Assembly (NCBI GenBank): GCA_963841325.1
Contig: CAWJBZ010000008.1
Coordinates: forward strand, 1-64,000
Source of the DNA: CAVPPA01 sp963841325
Lineage (GTDB): Bacteria > Patescibacteriota > Saccharimonadia > Saccharimonadales > UBA4665
Length of the DNA: 64,000 nt
Direction: 5' to 3'
Positions within the stretch are counted from its first letter, which is position 1. Each line of letters begins with the position of its first letter. The notes beneath the pieces were generated by a model that worked only from the letters and a program-made list of their open reading frames with translations, made no database searches and was not told the origin of the DNA. Position numbers and translations under genes: made by a program. Shown here one piece after another: positions 24,140 through 35,852 of the stretch.

Positions 24140-26110
24140 GTGACGAAATACAAAGATGATATATATGGAGCGGATCAGATCCAAGTTCTGGAAGGCTTGG
24201 ATCCAGTTCGCCGTCGTCCAGGTATGTTTGTTGGCAGTACTGGCATTGAGGGTTTACACCATTTAGTCTGGGAAATTATCGATAATAGTATCGACGAAGC
24301 TCTAGCTGGTTATGCAACACGGGTAATTGTAAGGTTATTAGCTGATGGAAGTGTCAGTGTTTCTGATAACGGCCGAGGTATCCCGACCGGCAAGCACCCC
24401 AAAACAGGCAAAAGTGGCGTTGAAACGGCTCTAACCATGCTACACGCCGGTAGTAAATTTGGTGGCGGTGGTTACAAAGTATCGGGTGGGTTGCATGGTG
24501 TGGGGGTTAGTGTAGTTAACGCATTGTCTACCCATTTGACAGTAACAGTTAGCCAAAATGGCAATATTTATCGTCAGGAATATGCACTTGGTATACCGAA
24601 GACTGAACTTAAAATTATTGGTAAAACTGATCAAACTGGTACCGAAATCACTTTTTATCCAGACGCATCGATTTTTGAAACGACAGAATTTCATTACCCG
24701 ACCATTCTCGATCACTTGCGTCATTCAGCCTATCTCACGAAAGGTGTATTAACGTCGATAGAAGATGAACGGACTGGCGATCGTTACAGCTTTTATTTCG
24801 AGGGAGGTATCAAATCGTATGTTAAGCATTTGAACGTCGGCAAGGAACTTGTTGATGAAGATGTCTTTTATGTAGACAAAACCATTGATGGTACTCAGGT
24901 CGAAATTGCCCTGCAATATACGGACGCATTTACCGAGACTATTAAAACTTTTGCGAATAATGTATTTAATCCTGACGGGGGATCGCACTTAACCGGTTTT
25001 CGGGCAGCTCTAACCCGCGTGATTAATGATCATGCTCGGCAAGCCGGCTTATTAAAGGAAAAAGAAGAAAACCTTTCAGGCGAAGATTGTCGTGAAGGTT
25101 TAACAGCCGTTGTGCTTGTCAAGCTAACTAACCCTCAATTTGAGGGTCAGACAAAGAGTAAACTAGGTAATCCGGAAGTACGCGGTTATGTTGAACAAGT
25201 ATTAAGCGAGTATTTTTCCTATTATTTAGAAGAACACCCGGCGATTTCTAGGAAAATTGTAGGCAAAGCCCTACTGGCGGCCAGGGCACGTAAGGCTGCC
25301 CGAGCTGCTCGGGAGAATATAATTCGCAAAGGCGTACTTGATAGTGCCAGTATGCCAGGTAAGTTAGCAGATTGTTCAAGTAAAAACCCTGGAGAGTCTG
25401 AGTTATTTTTAGTTGAAGGTGATTCTGCGGGCGGTTCAGCTAAAAGTGGGCGAGATAGCCGAACCCAAGCCATTTTACCGTTAAGGGGTAAAGTCTTGAA
25501 TGTCGAACGAGCGCGTCTTGATAAAATGTTGGCCAATAATGAAATTCTAAGTCTTATCAAAGCATTGGGTGTTGGTATTGAAGAATCATTTGATGCTAAT
25601 ACCTTACGCTACGACCGCGTAATTATAATGACTGATGCTGACGTTGACGGTTCGCACATCAGTACTTTATTACTAACTTTTTTCTTCCGTTATATGCAAC
25701 CGATTGTTGATGCTGGTCATATCTACTTAGCTAAACCACCGCTGTTCGAACTAGTTAAGCCTGGTCGCAAGACTAGTACCTATGTCTATGATGAATCTGA
25801 ATTAGGTAAAGTATTAAACGAAGCCATTGCTGCTCGCGAAACCGAAGGTTTGAAGATTAATTCTGAAGAAGAACGTTATAGGCAAGCCGGGTTTATCGAA
25901 CAAAAACGCTATAAAGGCCTGGGAGAAATGGACGCCGAACAGTTGTTTGAAACAACTATGAATCCTGAAAAACGTGTTTTGGTGCAAGTAAAAATTGCCG
26001 ATGCCGAAAAAGCCGACGCCATATTTAATAAATTGATGGGTACTGAAGTTGAACTACGTAAAAACTTTATTCAAACCAATGCAAAATTCGTGAAAGATCT
26101 GGACATTTAA
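24140..26110 (+). CDS. gyrB: DNA gyrase subunit B
   Basis: ATPase subunit of gyrase. GHKL motifs are present: EIIDNSIDEAL, DNGRGIP and GGLHGVGVSVVN. The TOPRIM motifs are LFLVEGDSAGGSAKSGRD and IIMTDADVDGSHI, and the tail RYKGLGEMD is typical. I place the start at GTG 24140 (VTKYKDDIYGADQ), 10 bases after AAAGG. A TTG at 24131 is too close to that site. gyrA starts 2 bases after the stop, so the two subunits are made together. Confidence 0.97.
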   Translation: MTKYKDDIYGADQIQVLEGLDPVRRRPGMFVGSTGIEGLHHLVWEIIDNSIDEALAGYATRVIVRLLADGSVSVSDNGRGIPTGKHPKTGKSGVETALTMLHAGSKFGGGGYKVSGGLHGVGVSVVNALSTHLTVTVSQNGNIYRQEYALGIPKTELKIIGKTDQTGTEITFYPDASIFETTEFHYPTILDHLRHSAYLTKGVLTSIEDERTGDRYSFYFEGGIKSYVKHLNVGKELVDEDVFYVDKTIDGTQVEIALQYTDAFTETIKTFANNVFNPDGGSHLTGFRAALTRVINDHARQAGLLKEKEENLSGEDCREGLTAVVLVKLTNPQFEGQTKSKLGNPEVRGYVEQVLSEYFSYYLEEHPAISRKIVGKALLAARARKAARAARENIIRKGVLDSASMPGKLADCSSKNPGESELFLVEGDSAGGSAKSGRDSRTQAILPLRGKVLNVERARLDKMLANNEILSLIKALGVGIEESFDANTLRYDRVIIMTDADVDGSHISTLLLTFFFRYMQPIVDAGHIYLAKPPLFELVKPGRKTSTYVYDESELGKVLNEAIAARETEGLKINSEEERYRQAGFIEQKRYKGLGEMDAEQLFETTMNPEKRVLVQVKIADAEKADAIFNKLMGTEVELRKNFIQTNAKFVKDLDI

Positions 26111-26112
26111 TT

Positions 26113-28656
26113 ATGGATAATAATGATCCACCTAAAATCGATAATTTAGCGGCGGAAGATGAATTACTAACTACCAGCCAAGATCATTCACGCATTGTTG
26201 AACACCAGATGGTAGAAAACGTCATGGAGGATAGTTATTTAAGATACTCCATGAGCGTGATCATTGATAGAGCACTACCGGACGTGCGTGACGGCCTTAA
26301 ACCGGTCCATCGACGTATTTTATACACTATGAATCGTGACGGGCTTAGGGCATCAGCCAAGCACCGTAAAAGCGCTAATGTGGTAGGTGCGGTAATGGGG
26401 GATTACCATCCTCATGGTGATGTGGCTATTTACGATGCTATGGTGCGTTTAGCTCAGCCCTGGTCCATGCGCTATCGCTTAGTGGATGGGCAAGGTAACT
26501 TTGGGTCGATGGATGGCGATCCGCCGGCAGCCATGCGTTATACCGAAGCTAGGATGCATCGCATAGCCGAAGAGCTACTGGCAGATATTGATAAAGATAC
26601 CGTCGATTTCCGAGACAACTACGACGGAAGACTACAAGAACCATCAGTATTACCAGCAAAATTACCCAATCTATTGCTAAATGGTCAGGTCGGCATAGCA
26701 GTCGGAATGGCGACCAATATACCACCGCATAATCTGGGTGAGCTAGTTGACGCAACAATCTACCAAATTGAACATACTGATGTAACATTGGATGATTTAT
26801 TAAAGTTTGTTAGAGGTCCGGACTTCCCAACCGGGGGTATCGTTTACGGCAAAGACTCTATCCGTTCAGCTTATGCGGTTGGTCGCGGCGGTGTAGTGGT
26901 GCGTGGCGTAGCTGAAGTAGTTGAAACCAAAAAAGGTCGTAACCAAATTGTCATTAGTGAAATTCCATATGCCCTAAACAAAGAAAGTTTAATGATTAAA
27001 ATTGCCGATCTAGTGAAAGAAAAGAGACTATCCGGTATTGCTGATTTACGTGACGAAAGCGCCAGAGGTAACGTACATATTGTGATTGATCTGAAAAAAG
27101 ATGCTTATCCTAAAAAACTACTTAACCAGCTTTATAAACAAACTCCTCTTCAAACTAGTTTTCACTATAATATGATGGCTCTAATTGATGGTATACAGCC
27201 TCGTGTCCTTGGCCTCCAAGACATTATTCAAGAGCATATTAAACATCGACACATTGTCGTCCGTCGTCGCACCGAATTTGAACTTCGGAAAGCTAAGGAA
27301 AGAGCTCATATTCTAGAAGGCCTTAAAACTGCTCTTGATCACATTGATGAAGTTATTAATACTATTCGAGCAAGCGAGACGGCTGATGAAGCTCAAGTTA
27401 ACCTGATAAAACGGTTTAACTTAAGCGAGATCCAAGCTAAAGCCATACTAGCCATGCAACTTCGAACACTGGCTGGTCTAGAGCGTAAGAAAGTCGAAGA
27501 TGAACTAACCGATCTAGTCAGATTGATTGGAGAACTGGAAGCGATCCTGGCGGATGAAACAAAGATCAGTAAAATAATTAAAACTGAGCTACTGGAACTT
27601 AAGAAACAATACGGCGATGAACGGAGAACGAAAATCGTTCCCCAGGAGCTCGGGCAACTAAGTGATGAGGATTTGATAGCCGATGAACAGGTGGTGGTAA
27701 CCTTAACAGCGGCTAACTATATCAAGCGTAGTCAGATTGCCGAATATAAAAAGCAAGGCAGGGGTGGTAAAGGTCGTCGGGGGATGATTACCCGCGAAGA
27801 AGATGTCATTGAAAAGGTAGTTTATGCCAGTACTCACGACTTCTTGTTGTTTTTCACTAATAGGGGAAGAGTGTTTCGGCTCAAGACTTACGAGGTACCG
27901 GCTGCCTTGTTAAGCGCCAAAGGCATCGCTCTAGTTAATATTCTTCAGCTTCAACCAGCCGAAACGGTTAGTGCTGTCATTAATGTTAGTAAACAGACTA
28001 ATGGTGGTAATTTATTCATGTGTACCCAACGCGGAGTAGTTAAGAAGACCCCGTTCAGCCAGTATCAAAATGTTCGTAGTAATGGTTTGATTGCCATTAA
28101 CCTTGACGAAGGCGATGAGTTGCGGTGGATACGGATAACCACCGGGGATAACGAAGTCCTTATTTCTACTTCCCAAGGCCAAGCAATCCGATTTCATGAA
28201 CGCGAAGTACGGCCTATGGGTCGAGTGTCTCGAGGAGTAAGAGGTATTCGGTTACGTGCCGATGACCACGTTATTGGTATGGATATTGTTGAAGAGGGTT
28301 CTAGTATATTTGTAATCAGTAAGTATGGCTTTGGTAAACAGACCAAAGTTTCTCAATTTACCCGTCATGCCCGCGGTGGAGTTGGTATTCGTTCAGCAGT
28401 AGTGAACAATAAAACCGGTGAGTTAATTGGAGTTAAAACATTGAGCGAAGACAATACCCAAGAGGTTATTATTATTACTAGTCAAGGTCAAACAATCAGA
28501 TTAGGGATGAAAGGTATACCACGGTTAGGTCGGGCAACTCAAGGAGTTCGGATTATGCGCCTCAACGACAACGATACGGTTGTCTCACTGGCCCTCGTTG
28601 ACAAGTCGGAAATCCCTGAATTAGACGAACTAGTAATTGATGCCATCAAGGCTTAA
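26113..28656 (+). CDS. gyrA: DNA gyrase subunit A
   Basis: 847 residues. The active-site tyrosine lies in AAMRYTEARM near residue 138, and the quinolone-region sequence is YHPHGDVAIYDAMVRLAQPW. The C-terminal beta-pinwheel contains the GyrA box as QGRGGKGRRG near residue 555, which marks true gyrase rather than topoisomerase IV. Overlaps no other gene; the rRNA promoter follows about 55 bases after the stop. Confidence 0.97.
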   Translation: MDNNDPPKIDNLAAEDELLTTSQDHSRIVEHQMVENVMEDSYLRYSMSVIIDRALPDVRDGLKPVHRRILYTMNRDGLRASAKHRKSANVVGAVMGDYHPHGDVAIYDAMVRLAQPWSMRYRLVDGQGNFGSMDGDPPAAMRYTEARMHRIAEELLADIDKDTVDFRDNYDGRLQEPSVLPAKLPNLLLNGQVGIAVGMATNIPPHNLGELVDATIYQIEHTDVTLDDLLKFVRGPDFPTGGIVYGKDSIRSAYAVGRGGVVVRGVAEVVETKKGRNQIVISEIPYALNKESLMIKIADLVKEKRLSGIADLRDESARGNVHIVIDLKKDAYPKKLLNQLYKQTPLQTSFHYNMMALIDGIQPRVLGLQDIIQEHIKHRHIVVRRRTEFELRKAKERAHILEGLKTALDHIDEVINTIRASETADEAQVNLIKRFNLSEIQAKAILAMQLRTLAGLERKKVEDELTDLVRLIGELEAILADETKISKIIKTELLELKKQYGDERRTKIVPQELGQLSDEDLIADEQVVVTLTAANYIKRSQIAEYKKQGRGGKGRRGMITREEDVIEKVVYASTHDFLLFFTNRGRVFRLKTYEVPAALLSAKGIALVNILQLQPAETVSAVINVSKQTNGGNLFMCTQRGVVKKTPFSQYQNVRSNGLIAINLDEGDELRWIRITTGDNEVLISTSQGQAIRFHEREVRPMGRVSRGVRGIRLRADDHVIGMDIVEEGSSIFVISKYGFGKQTKVSQFTRHARGGVGIRSAVVNNKTGELIGVKTLSEDNTQEVIIITSQGQTIRLGMKGIPRLGRATQGVRIMRLNDNDTVVSLALVDKSEIPELDELVIDAIKA

Positions 28657-28710
28657 TACAGATATAATAGTGCTATTGTAATCGTTACAATTAGTTATGT
28701 CATTACTATC

Positions 28711-28740
28711 TTGACAATATGCTTTTGTTAAGCGTAGTAT
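28711..28740 (+). promoter_or_regulatory. 16S rRNA promoter TTGACA-18-TAGTAT
   Basis: TTGACA at 28711-28716 and TAGTAT at 28735-28740, about 110 bases before mature 16S. A second TATAAT lies at 28663-28668 directly after gyrA. GACATGTC-type inverted repeats near 28830 may belong to the pre-16S processing stem. Confidence 0.65.
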
Positions 28741-28849
28741 AGATTGAGCCTTTTTGGGGTTAGTTATTGTTCCCCGAAAAGTTCCTTAAAAATTGATTAG
28801 TGCAAATCAACGTCAGTTCGTTTTGAGCATGTCATTGACATGTCAAAAT

Positions 28850-30329
<1,480 letters not shown>

Positions 30330-30498
30330 AGGGAGTACTAGCTGCTAGACAAGTAATTGTCAGCGAGCTAGGTCGATCTTGATACATTGTGAATTCAGTA
30401 CTGACAATGTATATCTCCGTTTTTAATGGACAAGACATCAGAACTGTATAGTTATGATTGACGTTGATGGCACTACTCAGTTTTTAAGCTGAATAAAA

Positions 30499-30537
30499 GG
30501 GCGCCCCTGCGAGAGGCGCTTTTTTATTACTGTGACG
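30499..30537 (+). terminator. Intrinsic terminator in the 16S-tRNA spacer
   Basis: GCGCC and GGCGC form a GC-rich hairpin flanked by AAAA and a run of six T. It lies between 16S and tRNA-Ile, which would end or attenuate the 16S transcript. Confidence 0.6.
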
Positions 30538-30559
30538 TAGAGTCTAGAAGCTCATGCCA

Positions 30560-30588
30560 TTGTTTTTAGCCTGAATTTTAGGTAGAAT
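30560..30588 (+). promoter_or_regulatory. Internal promoter before tRNA-Ile, TTGTTT-17-TAGAAT
   Basis: TTGTTT at 30560-30565, spacer of 17, TAGAAT at 30583-30588. Transcription would begin about 12 bases before tRNA-Ile. With the terminator upstream, it suggests that tRNA-Ile, tRNA-Ala and 23S can be transcribed separately from 16S. Confidence 0.5.
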
Positions 30589-30606
30589 ACAGCGGTAATT
30601 TACCAA

Positions 30607-30683
30607 GGGGCTATAGCTCAGTTGGTCAGAGCGCGTCACTGATAATGACGAGGTCTGTGGTTCAAGTCCACATAGCCCCACCA
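30607..30683 (+). tRNA. tRNA-Ile(GAT)
   Basis: Acceptor GGGGCTA/TAGCCCC, anticodon stem CGTCA/TGACG with loop CTGATAA (GAT), T-arm TGTGGTTCAAGTCCACA and an encoded CCA. Standard position in the rRNA spacer. Confidence 0.95.
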
Positions 30684-30748
30684 TTTGTTAATGGGTATAG
30701 ATCTTTGTAGCTAATGTATACAAACTTTATCCATTTGCTAATCGATAC

Positions 30749-30825
30749 GGGGCAATAGCTCAGTTGGCTAGAGTACCTGCTTTGCATGCAGGGGGTCCGG
30801 GGTTCGAATCCCCGTTTCTCCACCA
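30749..30825 (+). tRNA. tRNA-Ala(TGC)
   Basis: Anticodon stem CCTGC/GCAGG with loop TTTGCAT (TGC), T-arm CGGGGTTCGAATCCCCG and encoded CCA. The acceptor GGGGCAA/TTTCTCC keeps the G3-U70 identity pair but has a C-U mismatch at pair 5-68, which is unusual. Confidence 0.93.
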
Positions 30826-33113
30826 TTTTTATACAGAGATAAAAACGTAGCAAATGTAGCTACACTCTTGGCTTGACCGCCCCTGTTTTTGTTGCTATTA
30901 TTAAGCTGCTTGAGTTTGGACATGGAAACTTCATGCTCTAAACCGCCAAGTTTTATGCCTGAACTCAAGTTTTTCCATTTATTAGAGTGGTTTACTTGTG
31001 TTCGCAACTTAACAATTTGGTACAAGAGAAAAGCAATTAAGTGGACTCAGCTTATAGCGGAGTCTACTATGACAAACGGCTATTGGTAATTACCAATAAC
31101 TAGTCAATTGCATAACGTAAAAAGTTACTCAAGCGCGCACAAAGAATGCCTTGACGTAAGATACCGACGAAGGACGCGACGAGCTGCGAAAAGCTTCGGG
31201 GAGCTGCCAAACAAGCTTTGATCCGAAGATATCCGAATGGGGAAACCTCATTGGAGTCATGTCCAATGGCCTTAGATCTGAATATATAGGATTTAGGAGC
31301 GGGAACCAGGGGAACTGAAACATCTTAGTACCCTGTGGAAGAGAAAATAACCAATGATTCCGGTAGTAGTGGCGAGCGAACCCGGAAGAGCCCAAACTTT
31401 AATGACTTTCATCTGTTAATTCAGGTGAATAAGTTGGTAGACGAATGTTATTAAGGGGTTGTGACATATAAATAACCAGTCCCGAAACTTCTATTTATGG
31501 AAGAGTCGGGATTGGGAGTGAATACTACCATTAGTTCACATAAGGTAAGAAATTTGCGAAACGAGCAGAAGCAGCTGGAAAGCTGCGCCAAAGACAGTGA
31601 TAGCCTGGTATGCCAAGGATCGCAAACCTTATCATTTATATGTCGAGTAGGTCGGGACACGTGAAACCCTGATTGAAGCTGGAAGGTCCACCTCCCAAGG
31701 CTAAATATATCTTACGATCGATAGTGAACAAGTACCGTGAGGGAAAGGCGAAAAGAACCCCGGGAGGGGAGTGAAATAGATCCTGAAATTGTGTGCGTAC
31801 AAGGAGTCGGAGCCGGCTTGTCCGGTGACGGCGTGCTTTTTGTAGAACGATCCAGCGAGTTACTTACTAGTGCGAGTCTAAGCCATTTGGCGGAGACGTA
31901 GTGAAAGCGAGCCTGAATAGGGCGACCGAGTACTAGTGAGTAGACCCGAAACCAGGTGACCTAACCATGGGCAGGCTGAAGCGCAGGTAAAACTGCGTGA
32001 AGGGCCGAACCGTAGCGAGCTGCAACACGCCCGGATGATCTGTGGTTAGAGGTGAAATGCCAATCGAACTTGGAGATAGCTGGTTCTCCTCGAAATAGCT
32101 TTAGGGCTAGCGTTGTACAGTAATCGACTGGGGTAGAGCTCTGTTTCGGAATGAGGCTCGTGAGAGTACTCACCCTTGACAAACTACGAATACGGTCGGT
32201 GTAATTACAGCAGTTAGAACGGCGGGGCTAAGCTCGTCGCTCAAAAGGGAAACAGCCCAAATCACCATCTAAGGTCCCTAAATATACACTAAGTGGAAAA
32301 CGAGGTGGGGTTTCTTAAACAACGAGGATGTTGGCTTAGAAGCAGCCACTCATTTAAAGAGTGCGTAATAGCTCACTCGTCAAGAGACCCTGCGCGGAAA
32401 ATGTAACGGGGCTAAGTGTATTACCGAAGATGTGAACTTCTGATTTATCAGGAGTGGTAGAGGAGCGTTGATATTGCACTGAAGTCGTGTCGTGAGATAC
32501 GGTGGAGCGGTATCAAGTGAGAATGCTGGAATGAGTAACCATAAGGCAGGTGAGAATCCTGCCCACTGAAAGAGCAAGGTTTCCTGGGCCACGATTATCG
32601 TCCCAGGGTTAGTCGGTCCTAAGCTGAGGCGCGTAGCGTAAGCGATGGACAACGGGTTAATATTCCCGTACTAGTGTTATATTGTTCGGCGTGCGCGGCA
32701 TATTAGCCGGAGCGGGCTCATGGTTATGCCCGTCTAAGTAGGAAAAATGCCTACTAATGAAACGACCTTTTGGTTGGATTCTGGTTAAAGTGCTGACAAG
32801 AAAAGCGTCCGAACGCATGTATGATGCTATCCGTACCGCAAACCGACACAGGTGCTCAGGTCGAGAAGACCAAAGTGTACGAGTGATTCTTCGTCAAGGA
32901 ACTCGGCAAACAAGCGGCCGTAACTTCGGAATAAGGCCTACCTCCCTCGTGGAGGTCACAGCTAAAGAACCCATGCAACTGTTTACCAAAAACATAGGTC
33001 TCTGCTAACACGAAAGTGGATGTATAGGGGCTGACGCCTGCCCGGTGCTGGAAGGTTAAGGAGAGAGCTTTACGGCTTGAACTGAAGCCCCAGTGAACGG
33101 CGGCGGTAACTAT

Positions 33114-33351
33114 TGACAATACAGTAGTTGTAAAACTTGGCTATATGCTGGAAACTCTCATTAAGCTAATACACCCAAACAGTAATTTGAAAGAATAAGC
33201 TGAGCGGTTTAAAAAGTATTAGATAGAGACAATCAGCAGGAAAGATCCCTAAGTCTTAAGATATGGGAAATCCTCAGAGACTATACGCCAAGCTCACGAT
33301 AGTGAGATGATATAGTCCGCTCTGCATGGAAACATGCAGTTAACATATAGG
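33114..33351 (+). other. Group I intron at L1917, no ORF
   Basis: Follows exon GTAACTAT in helix 69. The internal guide GTAGTTGT near 33124-33131 pairs over 8 positions with that exon end, with the U-G pair at the splice site. Core elements are visible: GGCTATATGCTGGAA, GACAATCAGCAGG, CTCAGAGACTATACGCC and GATATAGTCC. It ends in G before AACCGTCCTAAGG. 238 nt, a minimal ribozyme. Confidence 0.88.
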
Positions 33352-33385
33352 AACCGTCCTAAGGTAGCGAAATTCCTTGTCAGGT

Positions 33386-33707
33386 AAGGGAACTTGCCTG
33401 AACGCATCGTGAGGTGCGTGCACCAGGAATTGGTGAACAGATAAGCGATCCGTGTAAATGTGTGCGTAACATGGCTATATGCTGGAACATCTGAGTATCT
33501 GAACATACCGATTTAATTTAAATTGGTGATAATTGATTCAGTGCAGACAATCAGCAGGGAAGATCCACTAAAAAGTGGAAACCCTCAGAGACTACATGCC
33601 ATGCCCCCGATACTGTCGGGGAGAAGATATAGTCCGATCTCTATAGCGATATAGAGGATACTAAATTCGTGGTATTGTAACAACCAAACGAACTTACATA
33701 GTAAATG
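33386..33707 (+). other. Group I intron at L1951, no ORF
   Basis: Follows exon GTCAGGT. The guide GCCTGA pairs with the 5' exon end, and the adjacent GAACTT pairs with the 3' exon start AAGTTC (P10), fixing both splice sites. The core carries the same GGCTATATGCTGGAA and GACAATCAGCAGGG blocks as the L1917 intron. Ends in G. The exon between the two introns is only 34 nt (33352-33385). Confidence 0.88.
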
Positions 33708-33803
33708 AAGTTCTGACCCGCACGAATGGCGTAATGACATGGGTACTGTCTCGACGAAGAGCTCGGTGAAAGTGCATTGACGGTAAAGATGCCGTCTGTC
33801 CGC

Positions 33804-33835
<32 letters not shown>

Positions 33836-34017
33836 ACAACTTGACATTGAGTTGGGTTATAACATGTGTAGCATAGGTGGGAGACTATGAAGCTGAGGCG
33901 CTAGCCTCGGTGAAGTCACCAGTGAAATACCACCCTTGTTATGATCTTATTCTTACTCAGACCGTTATCCGGTTTGAGGATAGTGTCTGGCGGGTAGTTT
34001 AACTGGGGCGGTTGCCT

Positions 34018-34912
34018 TAACGCTGACATTCTCCGAAGTCAGCAGGGGGCGTATTTGGCTATATGCTGGAACATCCGAGAATCTACCTGTACTCGATGTC
34101 ATATAAATAGACATCAGTAAAAATCAGAGTAGTGCGGACAATCAGCAGGAAATCCTTTGTTTATATAAGGAGATCCTCAACGACTACACGCCAAACCCTG
34201 AATATTTTCAGGGAAGATATAGTCTGATCTTGTAGGCGACTACGAGACCTGTGAAAGAAAGCAGGTACCAATGAGAAGTACAGAGATAGAAAGTCAAAAG
34301 TATTTACTTAAACTTACTGAAAAGCAACGATCCATATTAGTAGGCACACTTTTAGGTGATGGCCACATGGAAACACAGAACAACGGTCAAACGTATCGAT
34401 TAAAAATCGAGCACTCTATAAAGCAAGCCGCTTATGTGGATTGGTTGTATGAACAATTTAAAAATTGGGTAAGAACTTTACCCCAAAGTAAATTCAAATC
34501 TATCAACAACACTAGGTATGAAAATTATGGTTTTCAGACACTTAGTTTTGGTCAATTCCGTTTCTATGCAAAACAGTTTTACGATGAAAATGGTCGAAAG
34601 CGTGTACCTTTACAAATAAGGCGCTGGCTTTCGCCACTAGCGTTAGCAGTTTGGTTTATGGATGATGGTTCGTCTAAATCCAAATGGCATCGAGCAGTAA
34701 TATTAAATACACAATGCTTTAATCACAGAGAAATTACTTCTCTACAGAAAGCTTTGTTAAATAATTTCGGCATAGAAACATCAATACGAAAACAACAAGA
34801 CGGTTTACAGCTAATGGCTGTAGGACCGCATGCTGAGCATTTTTATGAGACCGTTCAGCATCATGTTTTACCAAACTTTTATTATAAGTTTGGTGCATTG
34901 GTTAACATTTTG
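34018..34912 (+). other. Group I intron at L2262 carrying a homing endonuclease
   Basis: Follows exon GGTTGCCT. Guide GGGCG pairs with the exon end. The core (GGCTATATGCTGGAA near 34057, GACAATCAGCAGG near 34137, AAGATATAGTC near 34213) is of the same family as the two introns upstream. Rejoining gives GCCT-CC, which pairs exactly with GGAGGC in the next exon, supporting the borders. 895 nt; the endonuclease ORF fills the 3' part. Confidence 0.85.
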
Positions 34913-34948
34913 CCTAAAGAGTATCGGAGGCGTTCAAAGGTTGGCTAG
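34271..34948 (+). CDS. LAGLIDADG homing endonuclease of the L2262 intron
   Basis: 225 residues with two LAGLIDADG motifs, LVGTLLGDGH at residues 23-32 and LAVWFMDDGS at about 125-134, so a single chain with two half-sites. Such enzymes cut intronless 23S alleles and copy the intron into them. The ATG lies after the ribozyme core. The frame runs past the intron end (34912) and uses 36 bases of 23S exon for its last 11 codons (KEYRRRSKVG) and stop. After splicing, the ORF would lose its stop, so it must be translated from unspliced RNA or from a 3'-cleaved form. Confidence 0.87.
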   Translation: MRSTEIESQKYLLKLTEKQRSILVGTLLGDGHMETQNNGQTYRLKIEHSIKQAAYVDWLYEQFKNWVRTLPQSKFKSINNTRYENYGFQTLSFGQFRFYAKQFYDENGRKRVPLQIRRWLSPLALAVWFMDDGSSKSKWHRAVILNTQCFNHREITSLQKALLNNFGIETSIRKQQDGLQLMAVGPHAEHFYETVQHHVLPNFYYKFGALVNILPKEYRRRSKVG

Positions 34949-35089
34949 GTTCGGATGGAAATCGAATCGATAGTGTATACGCATAAGCCAGCTTGACTGT
35001 GAGGGCGACGACCCAAGCAGGGACGAAAGTCGGAGTAAGTTTTCCGCTGTCCGTGCATTCGCACATGAATGTGGTATCGGCAGCGCTTT

Positions 35090-35120
<31 letters not shown>

Positions 35121-35163
35121 TATAGCGCCCAATAGTTCACATAGACGGCGCTGTTTGGCACCT

Positions 35164-35478
35164 TAACATTGGGGTGCTGTAGAAGTAATTCTGCACTAAA
35201 AACGTGGCTTATAACGGTGAAACCCAACCACTTCTGTGAATAATTTTGGAGTAAGGGTAATACCGTGGGAAGTCTAAGATCAGTATTGAAAGTTGATCAA
35301 TGACCCCGTAACGACTGAGTTGAAAAACGAGATTCTGGAGAATGAACTCAATTCCCAGGATAATACGCCACCTCCTGTTCTGAAAAAAGTCTATGGGTAA
35401 GGTTTGTAATATCAAACCTAAACCCAGATAACAGGAAGAAGATATAGTCTACGCCATACGAAATTATGGATTTAAGTA
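35164..35478 (+). other. Group I intron at L2500, terminal A
   Basis: Follows exon TTTGGCACCT. The guide GGGTGC pairs with the exon end, and the bases just before it (ACATTG) pair with the 3' exon CGATGT as P10, so both splice sites are well fixed. The last intron base is then A instead of the near-universal G. The core (ACGGTGAAACCC, GGGTAATACCG, GAAGATATAGTC) differs from the first three introns and matches the L2593 intron. Confidence 0.82.
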
Positions 35479-35571
35479 CGATGTCGGCTCATCTCATCCT
35501 GGGGCTGGAGAAGGTCCCAAGGGTCCGGCTGTTCGCCGGTTAAAGAGGTACGTGAGCTGGGTTCAGAACGT

Positions 35572-35852
35572 AAATAACATTGCGTTGCTTCATAGTAATA
35601 TGAAGAACAATAAACTGACTAAAATCGGTGAAACCCGACTGGAGCATATCGAACGCTTCAGGGGTAATACCGAGGGTAAGCCTCCGTTTATTTTAACGGG
35701 GTTGATCCCGTAGAGACTGATCCCTAGGTTTAGCTAGTTACTAAACGTAAGGTGAGATGGATAAATCCATCAAATGTCAGCTCCTTAACTAATAAAACTT
35801 TGATTAAGGATGAAGATATAGTCCGTGCCATCAGTAATGATGGAATTACACG
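35572..35852 (+). other. Group I intron at L2593, no ORF
   Basis: Follows exon CAGAACGT; guide GCGTT pairs with the exon end. The core CGGTGAAACCCG, GGGGTAATACCG, CCGTAGAGACTGA and GAAGATATAGTCC is shared with the L2500 intron. Ends in G before CGTGAGACAGTTCGG. 281 nt. Confidence 0.85.

Noticed and set aside
30768..31025. Minus-strand frame ending in TGIRTPDPLHAKQVL
   Set aside because: This tail is the antisense of tRNA-Ala, a well-known annotation artefact; the rest has no family or ribosome-binding site.
30889..31089. 66-codon plus-strand frame in the tRNA-Ala/23S spacer
   Set aside because: Spacer sequence with odd composition (LLLLSCLSL) and no ribosome-binding site; probably pre-rRNA leader.
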